From Salinimicrobium tongyeongense (lineage in GTDB: Bacteria; Bacteroidota; Bacteroidia; Flavobacteriales; Flavobacteriaceae): a stretch of 64,000 nt of DNA. Shown piece by piece: positions 17,300-24,462 of the stretch (position 1 is its first letter; every line of letters starts with the position of its first letter). A program made the translations under genes and the position numbers. The notes beneath the pieces are model-generated. The model was given only the letters and a program-made list of their open reading frames with translations. It did no database searches and was not told the origin of the DNA. The stretch covers positions 3,224,001 to 3,288,000 of the forward strand of contig NZ_CP069620.1 in assembly GCF_026109735.1 (NCBI RefSeq), written 5' to 3'.

Positions 17300-17671
17300 A
17301 TGAGAACACTGGGAAAAAAGACATGGGTAATTGCCGAAGGCTACATCCCCAAATACGGCACGGGGAAAGAACCCGAATTCACCAGCCATGAAACGGCCTG
17401 TATCTTAAACACTTCAAATGAAAATGCAGAAGTTGAGCTCACCATTTTCTTTGCAGATAAAGATCCTGTGGGGCCATACAGAGTAAGCGTTGAGGCGCAG
17501 CGTACAAAGCATTTACGCTTCAACGACCTCAAAGATCCCGAGCCTGTTCCTTTGGGGACAGATTATGCCTGTGTGATCGAATCTTCGGTTCCCGTGGTGG
17601 TACAGCACACCCGGCTTGATTCCAGGCAGGCAGAAAATGCACTTTTGACCACTATAGCCTATTCAGAATAA
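17300..17671 (+). CDS. Sensory-rhodopsin-transducer-like (ASRT, PF07100) protein, copy 1
   Basis: 123-residue small beta-sandwich protein of the Anabaena sensory rhodopsin transducer family. Visible family features are the N-terminal GKKTWVIAEGYIP, the ILNTSNENAEVELTIFF strand pair, VEAQRTKHLRFNDL and SSVPVVVQHTRLDS. Bioinformatic work on the family proposed that it is a small-molecule, probably carbohydrate-binding fold often found beside sugar enzymes; the context here agrees. No rhodopsin gene is seen in the window, so a photosensory role is unlikely. The stop codon abuts the next ATG directly. Confidence 0.85.
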   Translation: MRTLGKKTWVIAEGYIPKYGTGKEPEFTSHETACILNTSNENAEVELTIFFADKDPVGPYRVSVEAQRTKHLRFNDLKDPEPVPLGTDYACVIESSVPVVVQHTRLDSRQAENALLTTIAYSE

Positions 17672-18859
17672 ATGGAGGTCTTTAAGAATTGGAGTGGCAG
17701 TATGAGCTTTAAGCCGGGACAAATTATTGCTCTCGAGAGTGAAGAACAGCTTTGCGAGCTGGTCAAAAAAGCCACTTCTGAAGGAAAAAAAGTACGGGTT
17801 GCAGGTGCCGGGCATTCCTCGTCGCCATTGGTGCACACAAAAGATTACCTGCTTTCCCTGAAGCATTTTAGAGGCGTAGAAGATCCCGATCTCAAAACAA
17901 AGCGCGCCACGGTGCCCGCCGGCATGACGGTAAAAGAGGCCGGAAAAGACCTTTATCGATACGGGCTGGCCATGCACAACACCGGGGATGTAGATGTTCA
18001 AACCCTGGCCGGGGCCATAGGCACCGGCACGCACGGTACGGGAAAGGAACTGCCAAACCTTTCGGCCATGCTTTATGGGCTGAGAATGATTAACGGGAAA
18101 GGGGAAATTGTGGAAATAAACCGCGAAAATGATCCTGAAACTATGCAGGCCCTGCAGGTTTCTATGGGTTCCTGCGGAATTTTCCTAAAAATGCGGCTTC
18201 AGCTCGAGCCCGCTTACCAGCTCTACAGGAAAGAATATTGTGTTTCATTTAAAGATTGCATGCAAAATTTTGAGGAGCTCAAAAAGAACCGGAATTTTGA
18301 TTTTTACTGGTACCCGCGCACAGATCTCTGCAAGATAAGGATCATGAATACCGATAAAGAAAAGATGCCCCATATTTCTTATGGAAGCCCTGAACTGGAA
18401 AGGGAAGGGCCAAGCCACGAGATCCTGCCGCGTTCCCGCGACCTTAAATTTGATGAAATGGAGTATGTGCTTCCGCAGGAAAAAGCCATGGAATGTTTTT
18501 ACGAAGTGCGGAAACAGGTAAAGGAAAAATGGAGGCGTACTGTAGCCTGGCGGCTCTTAATTCGCACCATAAAAAAGGATGACGCACTTATAAGCCCAAT
18601 GAGTGGGAGGGAATCTGTCACTATTTCGCTTCATCACAACGCGGGCCTCAGGTTCTGGGATTATTTTAAGGCCATAGAGCCCCTTTTTCTGAAGTACGGC
18701 GGCCGACCCCACTGGGGAAAAAAGCACACTCTAAAAGCCGGTACGCTTAAGGAGCTTTACCCGCACTGGGATCGCTTTCAAAAAATCAGGAAAAAATTTG
18801 ATCCTGAAAGCACCTTTTTGACACCTTATATGAATGAACTCTTTAACTTTGAGAAATGA
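17672..18859 (+). CDS. FAD-linked aldonolactone oxidase-like enzyme (ALO/GULO family)
   Basis: 395-residue vanillyl-alcohol-oxidase-superfamily flavoprotein. The FAD-binding PP loop reads AGAGHSSSP with H48 placed like the covalent flavin His of gulonolactone and arabinonolactone oxidases. AGAIGTGTHGTG is the second FAD contact. The C-terminal HWGK (347-350) is the ALO-domain signature, and the protein ends in the family-typical FDPESTFLTPYMNELF. It likely oxidises a sugar lactone or an alditol, giving H2O2 or feeding a carrier. It has no signal peptide. It is sandwiched between two ASRT-like genes. Confidence 0.85.
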   Translation: MEVFKNWSGSMSFKPGQIIALESEEQLCELVKKATSEGKKVRVAGAGHSSSPLVHTKDYLLSLKHFRGVEDPDLKTKRATVPAGMTVKEAGKDLYRYGLAMHNTGDVDVQTLAGAIGTGTHGTGKELPNLSAMLYGLRMINGKGEIVEINRENDPETMQALQVSMGSCGIFLKMRLQLEPAYQLYRKEYCVSFKDCMQNFEELKKNRNFDFYWYPRTDLCKIRIMNTDKEKMPHISYGSPELEREGPSHEILPRSRDLKFDEMEYVLPQEKAMECFYEVRKQVKEKWRRTVAWRLLIRTIKKDDALISPMSGRESVTISLHHNAGLRFWDYFKAIEPLFLKYGGRPHWGKKHTLKAGTLKELYPHWDRFQKIRKKFDPESTFLTPYMNELFNFEK

Positions 18860-19230
18860 GGAAAATAGGGAAACTTGACTGGGCTTTTTCCGGCGGAAGG
18901 ATTCCGTTTGAATCAACAGGGGAGGAACCTGAGTTCAACAGCCACGATAAGATTTCGGTGCTCAATACTTCCGAAGAAGCAGCAAAGATCGGGATCTTTA
19001 TATTTTATGAAGATCAGGCACCGGTGGGCAATTATGAAGTTGAAGTTGAGCCAAAACGACTCCGCAAGATCAGGATTAACGACCTTATAGACCCCGAAGC
19101 AGTGGCGCTGGAGAGGAATTATGGCTGCTATATTCGTTCGAACATCCCTGTGGTGGTACAATTCAGCAGAATGGCCACCGGTCAACAAGCGAATGGCATC
19201 ATGGGAAGCATGGCTTTCCCGGCCGATTAA
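18856..19230 (+). CDS. Sensory-rhodopsin-transducer-like (ASRT, PF07100) protein, copy 2
   Basis: 124 residues, clearly paralogous to the copy at 17300. It keeps the same order of blocks: GKLDWAFSGGRIP, EPEFNSHDKISVLNTSEEAAKIGIFIF, VEPKRLRKIRINDLIDPEAVAL and SNIPVVVQFSRMAT. Differences cluster in the N-terminal loop (AEGYIPKYGT versus SGGRIPFEST) and after VVVQ, which may change ligand or partner. The start overlaps the oxidase stop by four bases (ATGA). The two ASRT proteins could form heteromers, as the family is oligomeric. Confidence 0.85.
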   Translation: MRKIGKLDWAFSGGRIPFESTGEEPEFNSHDKISVLNTSEEAAKIGIFIFYEDQAPVGNYEVEVEPKRLRKIRINDLIDPEAVALERNYGCYIRSNIPVVVQFSRMATGQQANGIMGSMAFPAD

Positions 19231-19241
19231 AAAATGACAGC

Positions 19242-20108
19242 ATGCTAGGATTTTTACTGGCTTTTGGAACCGCTATTTCTGAAGCTTTAAAAGATATTAC
19301 CAGTAAGCACAACCTTCATCACATAGATGAATACACGGCGGCTTTTTCGATGCACCTGGTACAAAGCCTTCTTTTGATCCCGGTGGTTTATTTCTTCGGA
19401 TTTGAATCTGTATCAACACGCTATTTGTGGGCATTACTGAGTTGTTCCTTGCTTCAGTTAATGGTGATCCTGCTCTATTTTAAAGCCATTAAGAGATCAG
19501 AAATTTCGGTAACGCTTCCGCTTATTACTTTAACCCCGCTTTTTATGCTCATTACTTCCCCTATTATGCTGGGAGAATTCCCCAATACCCTGGGCTTAAT
19601 AGGGATTGTGCTAATTGTGCTGGGAACTTACATCTCAAATTTAAGCGAAGACCCAAAAAAGGTATTTGCGCCCTTCGTTTCCCTGCTAAAGAACCAGGGT
19701 GCGAGATACATGCTGGGGGTGGCGTTTATCTGGAGTATCACGGCAAACCTCGATAAGATAGGAGTGGAGGAGACCTCACCGGTTTTCTGGGCCTTCACTA
19801 AAGATTTTACGATCCTGCTTTACCTGCTGCCCATTTTGCTCTGGAAATCAAAGAAACCCTGGCTACAAATCAGGAACCGCAAAGGTCCGCTGTTCATGGT
19901 AGGTTTTTTTAGGACCACCAGTGTGCTGGCCCACATGTTTGCAATTCAGCTTATCCTGGTGCCTTACGTGGTCACTATTAAAAGGTCGAGCGCGGTTTTT
20001 ATTATTCTCTATGCCTTTTTCTTTCTGAATGAAAAGAAGAACTTCAGGAACAGGATCATAGGTATTAGCATCATCCTTACCGGCCTTTTCATTATTGCCA
20101 TTTCCTAA
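19242..20108 (+). CDS. EamA/DMT-family transporter
   Basis: 288 residues with about ten predicted membrane helices in two EamA repeats (residues 1-135 and 150-288). Typical blocks are LYFKAIKRSEISVTLPLITLTPLF at the end of helix 3-4 and VVTIKRSSAVFIILYAFFFLNEK in the second repeat. The family exports or imports small metabolites. Starting 11 bases after the ASRT gene, it may move the product or substrate of the preceding sugar enzymes, but that is inference. Confidence 0.87.
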   Translation: MLGFLLAFGTAISEALKDITSKHNLHHIDEYTAAFSMHLVQSLLLIPVVYFFGFESVSTRYLWALLSCSLLQLMVILLYFKAIKRSEISVTLPLITLTPLFMLITSPIMLGEFPNTLGLIGIVLIVLGTYISNLSEDPKKVFAPFVSLLKNQGARYMLGVAFIWSITANLDKIGVEETSPVFWAFTKDFTILLYLLPILLWKSKKPWLQIRNRKGPLFMVGFFRTTSVLAHMFAIQLILVPYVVTIKRSSAVFIILYAFFFLNEKKNFRNRIIGISIILTGLFIIAIS

Positions 20109-20158
20109 ATAAAAGCTGGGGTTCTCACAAAAAGTTTTATTTTTAAACAAACCTAATT

Positions 20159-21331
20159 ATGAGAATTTCTATTACCAGATTATTTGCTGTGGGGCTGCTT
20201 GCTGCTTTTGCCTCTTGTAAAGAGGGGAAAAAGCAGGCGGAGAATATTGCTCCCAAAGATCCTGAAACCAAAAACATGAACGTCATTTTTGTAGGCTCCT
20301 ACACCCGGAAAGAAGGTCATGTAGACGGAAAGGCTGAAGGCATTTACACGCTCTACCAGAACCAGGAAACCGGGGAGCTCAAAAATGGCAAAACAGTAGC
20401 AAAGCTTACCAACCCTTCGTTTGTGAAAACATCCAAAGACGGCAAATATCTTTTTGCCGTGAGTGAATTGGGCCCCGGGGGCGATGCCGAATCTGGTTTT
20501 GTTTATTCCTATAAGATCACTGAAAATGACTCGTTAGAAGAGCTTTCCAGAATCTCTACGGAAGGTTTTGCACCGGCCCACGTAACTATAGACGAATCGG
20601 GTAAGTATGTGTTGGTCGCAAATTATTCAGGCGGGGTGGTGATGCTTTATAAGCTTGCTGAAAACGGTATTCTGAAAAAGCAGCAGCGAATAGATCTCGA
20701 AAATCCGGAAGGATCTCATGCACATTCAATTACAGTTTCAGCCGATAATGAGCACGCCTACATTGCCGATCTTGGCAATGATAAGATCTGGATCTATGAT
20801 TTCAATGAAAGCGAAGGAAAATTAACTCCTGGAGAGCAGGCTTTTGTGGACCTGGAAAATGGCGCCGGCCCCAGGCATTTCACACTTTCCAAAAAAGGCC
20901 GTTTTGCCTATTCAATTAATGAACTTAACAGCAGTGTAAGCGCTTTTAAGGTGCTTGAAAACGGGGGACTGGAGCTCATCCAGAATATTTCTTCCCTTCC
21001 CGAAGGTTTTTCAGAAAATAATTCGGGTGCCGATATACATTTGCATCCTTCAGGAAAATTCCTCTACGCATCTAACCGCGGCCATAATAGTATTGTTTCT
21101 TATGAAGTAGATACTGCTTCAGGAGAACTTGGCAATCCAAATTTCACTTCTACCCTTGGAAAAACCCCCCGAAATTTTGCCATTTCCCCTGATGGAGCCT
21201 TTTTGTATGCAGCTAACCAGGATTCGGGGAATATTTCAGTATATAAAATTGGGGAGGATGGAACTTTGGAACAAAAAGGAGAGCCTGTAGCTGCAAAAAC
21301 CCCGGTTTCTCTGGAATTTTCGAACCGCTAA
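20159..21331 (+). CDS. Lipoprotein lactonase (6-phosphogluconolactonase/YbhE-like beta-propeller)
   Basis: 390 residues. A lipoprotein signal ends in FAS-C (C20), predicting envelope anchoring. The remainder is a seven-bladed propeller of the lactonase family: FVGSYTRKEGHVDGKAEGIYTL, the repeated HPSGKFLYASNRGHNSIVSY and SPDGAFLYAANQDSGNISVYKI. Lactone hydrolysis is plausible beside the aldonolactone-type oxidase, but the lipoprotein location argues against a pentose-phosphate role. TATTTTTA at 20139-20146 could be its own -7 box, 12 bases before the ATG. Confidence 0.85.
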   Translation: MRISITRLFAVGLLAAFASCKEGKKQAENIAPKDPETKNMNVIFVGSYTRKEGHVDGKAEGIYTLYQNQETGELKNGKTVAKLTNPSFVKTSKDGKYLFAVSELGPGGDAESGFVYSYKITENDSLEELSRISTEGFAPAHVTIDESGKYVLVANYSGGVVMLYKLAENGILKKQQRIDLENPEGSHAHSITVSADNEHAYIADLGNDKIWIYDFNESEGKLTPGEQAFVDLENGAGPRHFTLSKKGRFAYSINELNSSVSAFKVLENGGLELIQNISSLPEGFSENNSGADIHLHPSGKFLYASNRGHNSIVSYEVDTASGELGNPNFTSTLGKTPRNFAISPDGAFLYAANQDSGNISVYKIGEDGTLEQKGEPVAAKTPVSLEFSNR

Positions 21332-21366
21332 CAGGCTCTCTCTTCTGAAATAAATTATTTTTTTAT

Positions 21367-21397
21367 CCCCTGTCAAAAATGGCATTTTTGGCAGGTG
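21367..21397. terminator. Hairpin terminator containing a perfect CAAAAATG-N-CATTTTTG dyad
   Basis: Between convergent genes ending at 21331 and 21401. CCTG at 21369-21372 pairs with CAGG at 21392-21395, outside the perfect dyad at 21374-21390, and TGTTTTT follows. It can serve as a terminator, but the dyad itself also recurs elsewhere, including inside genes. Confidence 0.6.
21374..21390. repeat. Recurring 17-base dyad, perfect copy
   Basis: CAAAAATG-G-CATTTTTG, an exact inverted repeat of 8-base arms around one base. Other copies with no more than 2 mismatches: 5970-5986, 6850-6866, 26523-26539, 32161-32177, 38683-38699, 41360-41376 (perfect), 55256-55272, 59945-59961, 60120-60136 and 62380-62396. 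Confidence 0.75.
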
Positions 21398-21400
21398 TTT

Positions 21401-22297
21401 TTATACTTCTTCAATGATGAAGAATCCGTCGTTGCCCTGTGATTGATACAGGGGCATAAAGATGTAGGCATCCCACTCGCTTTTTATTTCGCCGCCATTA
21501 CTGGTGGCCAGCAGTTGCCCCTTTTTTATTTTCTGAAAATTTTTAAAGCCGGGTTCCATTTTGAAGCTGTCGCCTTTTTTGATCTCGTGCCGGTAAACGA
21601 TTTCAAAGGTTTTTTGCGAAGGAGCATTCTTTTCGGTGAATCGCTCTACACATTCGGGATAGCAGGAGACTTTTTCGACATCAAGCCCGTTAGCATGTTT
21701 TAAGGCCAGCCAGATCATTCCCTCGTGGTTGTCTACAGAAGCCTGGCTTGTGTGCTGGCCGGCCTCAAAGACAAATCCGGTTAAGCCCGTTCGGCTCATA
21801 TAGTGGTCTATGGCGCCATATACAATATCGCTGAAGCCTTTCACGATGTAGGTGGGGAACCTCTGGGCCCAATCTACATTATCGTTTACATCCTGTACCG
21901 AAATGTAAGGCAGGCTGTCTGAAGAGGTGGTGTGACAGTCTAAAAAATAGCGTTTTGTGTAATGAGTTTTGGGATGCCCCTCAAGAATGTTGATGATCTC
22001 GTGCATTTCACGCTGTTCCTGAGTTTCGGGATCCTGGTTTTTCACGTTCTCTTCGGTCCAGGTGCGGTTGAGATCTTCATCAATATATCGCTGCGCTTTA
22101 TCGAGGGCGGCTTTATTTCCCATGACACCCACAATAGTTCCCTTAATTTCAGGTTTGGTTTTTTCAAGTTCAGAAAATACCTTTTTTAAAGCTTTTACTC
22201 CGCTGGGTTCATTACCGTGAACCCCGGCAGTTACAAACAGTAAAGGCCCTTCTTTATTACTGGTGTATTCTCCTATGATTCGGGTTTTCTCTTTCAT
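21401..22297 (-). CDS. Succinylglutamate desuccinylase/aspartoacylase-family zinc hydrolase
   Basis: 298 residues of the M14-like AstE/AspA branch. The zinc site is visible: GVHGNEPSG (H25 and E28 of the HxxE motif) and the third ligand in FLDCHTTSSDS. Also present are DLNR and the catalytic-Glu region GFVFEAGQH. These enzymes cleave an N-acyl amino acid or an amide of aspartate/glutamate. The C-terminal beta domain (EIKKGDSFKMEPGFKNFQKIKKGQLLA) is typical. Last gene of the operon that starts with the DUF1704 gene and carries two ATP-grasp ligases; 11 bases separate it from the upstream ligase. The likely substrate is the amide product of those ligases (inference). Confidence 0.87.
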   Translation of the reverse strand: MKEKTRIIGEYTSNKEGPLLFVTAGVHGNEPSGVKALKKVFSELEKTKPEIKGTIVGVMGNKAALDKAQRYIDEDLNRTWTEENVKNQDPETQEQREMHEIINILEGHPKTHYTKRYFLDCHTTSSDSLPYISVQDVNDNVDWAQRFPTYIVKGFSDIVYGAIDHYMSRTGLTGFVFEAGQHTSQASVDNHEGMIWLALKHANGLDVEKVSCYPECVERFTEKNAPSQKTFEIVYRHEIKKGDSFKMEPGFKNFQKIKKGQLLATSNGGEIKSEWDAYIFMPLYQSQGNDGFFIIEEV

Positions 22298-22308
22298 TTT
22301 TCCTTTTT

Positions 22309-23358
22309 TTATTCCATTGTTGCCAATACCTGGTTGGATATCTGGCCTTTATACAGTTTTTTGTACTCCACTTTCTTTTCGATGGCATCGATAACCACAT
22401 CTGAAAAATCGGGCAGGCCTATTTCTTCAAAGTGATCCATACCACCCGGGCTAAGCACATTGATCTCGATAAGTTTATCTTTTACGATATCAAGCCCTAC
22501 AAAGAACAATCCGTCCCTTATCAGTTTTGGAGCGGTAATTTCTATGATTCGCTTCATCTCATCGGTAAGCGGACTTTTATCTCCTGTACCCCCCTGATTA
22601 AAATTACTTCGGAATTCTCCTTCGCCGGTGACCCTTTTAATGATCCCGTATTTTCCGTCTTTTTCCATAACCCGGCCATTCAGGAGTAAAACCCGTACAT
22701 CACCTTCTTTTGCTGCCGGAAGATATTCCTGGGCAATGATATACCCCTGATTAGAGAGATTTTCTATAATCTGGTTCAGGTTCTTTTCATTCTTATCGAT
22801 AAGGTAAACATCTCTGCCTCCCGAGCCTTCAAGAGGTTTGAGCACCATCTTTTTCTTGTGGTTCTCAAAGAACTCCATAACGTCTTCCTTTTTCCTTGTA
22901 ATAATAGAGTAGGGCTTAATACTGGCCGGCAATTCCTCAAAATACAATTTGTCTATAAAGGCATTAGAAAGGGCATAGGCATCATTGAGCACGAGCACGC
23001 CTTCCTGCTGCACCATACGGCCAAAAGCTACCCCTGCCTGTTCTGCCCACTGGCGGGAAGAACCTTCTTCGGTAGGGTTGTTTCTGATAAAAAGGACATC
23101 AAGATCTGTAGCCGTAATCCGCTCTTTTTTAGCTTTATTGCTTTGCAACAGCTCGATATACTCTTTTGGGCTTTTAGTTTCAATTTTCTTAGGAAGATAT
23201 GTAGAGTCGATGCACAATTCTTTGTCTTGTTCAAAGAAAAAATCTCCCACGCCCATGGCATACACATCGTGTTTGCGTTTGCGGGCTTCGTGCATAAGGT
23301 ATACTGTGGTACCACAGGTTTCGGTATCGACACTATTTACTACAAAACATATTTTCAT
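22309..23358 (-). CDS. Glutathione-synthase-like ATP-grasp ligase, copy A
   Basis: 349 residues. Layout as in glutathione synthetase/RimK: pre-ATP-grasp Rossmann part (MKICFVVNSVDTE, LFIRNNPTEEGSSRQWAE), the nucleotide-binding KKMVLKPLEGSGGRDVYLI, the EYLP...EGDVRVLLLNG strand, GEFRSNFNQGG, and the Mg-binding GLDIVKDKLIEINVLSPGG. The ligase couples a carboxylate to an amine through an acyl-phosphate. The glycine-rich loop has GGRD where copy B has GGRG. Despite the fold, the neighbourhood does not match glutathione synthesis (no gamma-glutamylcysteine ligase). Third gene of a four-gene operon. Confidence 0.88.
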   Translation of the reverse strand: MKICFVVNSVDTETCGTTVYLMHEARKRKHDVYAMGVGDFFFEQDKELCIDSTYLPKKIETKSPKEYIELLQSNKAKKERITATDLDVLFIRNNPTEEGSSRQWAEQAGVAFGRMVQQEGVLVLNDAYALSNAFIDKLYFEELPASIKPYSIITRKKEDVMEFFENHKKKMVLKPLEGSGGRDVYLIDKNEKNLNQIIENLSNQGYIIAQEYLPAAKEGDVRVLLLNGRVMEKDGKYGIIKRVTGEGEFRSNFNQGGTGDKSPLTDEMKRIIEITAPKLIRDGLFFVGLDIVKDKLIEINVLSPGGMDHFEEIGLPDFSDVVIDAIEKKVEYKKLYKGQISNQVLATME

Positions 23359-23412
23359 TCATGATTAATTTAAGGGATCACTCCCGGTTAATTTATAAGT
23401 GTTTAAAAGGTT

Positions 23413-24462
23413 CTATTCCATGGTTGCAAGTTCGCGGTTGGAAATCCCCGAACCATAATGCTTCTTGTATTCAATTTTTCTTTCGATGGCCTCAATAATG
23501 ACATCCGAAAAATTCTCTACCCCAATTTTTGAGAGTCCGTCGAGGCCGCCTGGACTTAGCACATTGATCTCAATGAGTTTATTCTTCACTACATCGAGAC
23601 CTACAAAAAAATGTCCGTCCCTTTTCAGTTTGGGGCCAATAACCTCAATTATCTTTTTGATATCATGGGTGTACTCACTGGCTTCGGGCCTTCCGCCCTG
23701 GGAAATATTACTCCGGAAATCCCCCTCGCCACTCACACGTTTAATGATCCCGTATTTGCCGTTTTTCTGAAGGATATTTCCGTTAAGCAAAAGCACGCGT
23801 ACATCGCCTTCTTTTGCTGCAGGTAAATATTGCTGAGCGATGATATAACCCTGGGCTGACAGGTTTTCTATGATCTGGTTTAGGTTTTTCTCATTCTTAT
23901 CTATAAGGTAAACCCCCCGCCCGCCTGAGCCTTCGAGGGGCTTTAGGATCATTTTTTTCTTATGGGTTTCAAAAAACTCTAAAATTTCGCTTTTATCACG
24001 GGTGATGAGGGATGCAGGTTTAATATGCGCCGGCAACTCTTCAAAATACAGTTTGTCTATAAATGCATTGGAGAGGGCAAAGGCATCATTGAGCACGAGC
24101 ACGCCTTCCTGTTGAACCATGCGTCCAAACGCCACCCCGGCAGATTCGGCCCACTGCCTGCCTTTATCTTCTTCAGTTGGGTTATTCCGAATAAATAATA
24201 CATCGAGCTGTTTGGCTTCCAGTTTTTTTGTAGCGGCTTTTTCCCCCTGCAGCATTTCGAGGTGTTCTTCGGGAGTTCCGGGCTTTGAACTTTTTGGAAG
24301 CGATCTCGTAATGATGCTTAGAGCTTCGGTCTGGGTAAAGCTAAAATCGCCCACCCCCATTAAATAGACCTCATGATTCCTTTTCCAGGCCTCATGCATC
24401 ATGTAGACCGTGGTGCCGGCACCTTCAGATTCAACACTATTTACTACAAAACATATTTTCAT
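23413..24462 (-). CDS. Glutathione-synthase-like ATP-grasp ligase, copy B
   Basis: Also 349 residues and a tandem paralogue of copy A: both begin MKICFVVNSV and both end in ISN-x-x-LATME, with long identical blocks in the ATP-binding half. The N-terminal substrate-binding half diverges most (residues 10-80), which suggests different acceptors. The glycine loop is GSGGRGVYLI and the Mg site is EINVLSPGG. Its ATG overlaps the DUF1704 stop by four bases, so the two are coupled; 54 bases separate it from copy A. The duplicate pair implies two successive ligations, or a heteromer. Confidence 0.88.
   Translation of the reverse strand: MKICFVVNSVESEGAGTTVYMMHEAWKRNHEVYLMGVGDFSFTQTEALSIITRSLPKSSKPGTPEEHLEMLQGEKAATKKLEAKQLDVLFIRNNPTEEDKGRQWAESAGVAFGRMVQQEGVLVLNDAFALSNAFIDKLYFEELPAHIKPASLITRDKSEILEFFETHKKKMILKPLEGSGGRGVYLIDKNEKNLNQIIENLSAQGYIIAQQYLPAAKEGDVRVLLLNGNILQKNGKYGIIKRVSGEGDFRSNISQGGRPEASEYTHDIKKIIEVIGPKLKRDGHFFVGLDVVKNKLIEINVLSPGGLDGLSKIGVENFSDVIIEAIERKIEYKKHYGSGISNRELATME

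Noticed and set aside
17300-19230. Sensory rhodopsin photosystem
   Set aside because: The ASRT-like proteins suggest it by name only; no seven-helix rhodopsin gene is in the window and all neighbours are sugar enzymes.
22309-24462. Glutathione biosynthesis (gshB)
   Set aside because: The fold fits, but there is no gshA or gshAB partner, and the gene is duplicated in an operon with peptidases.
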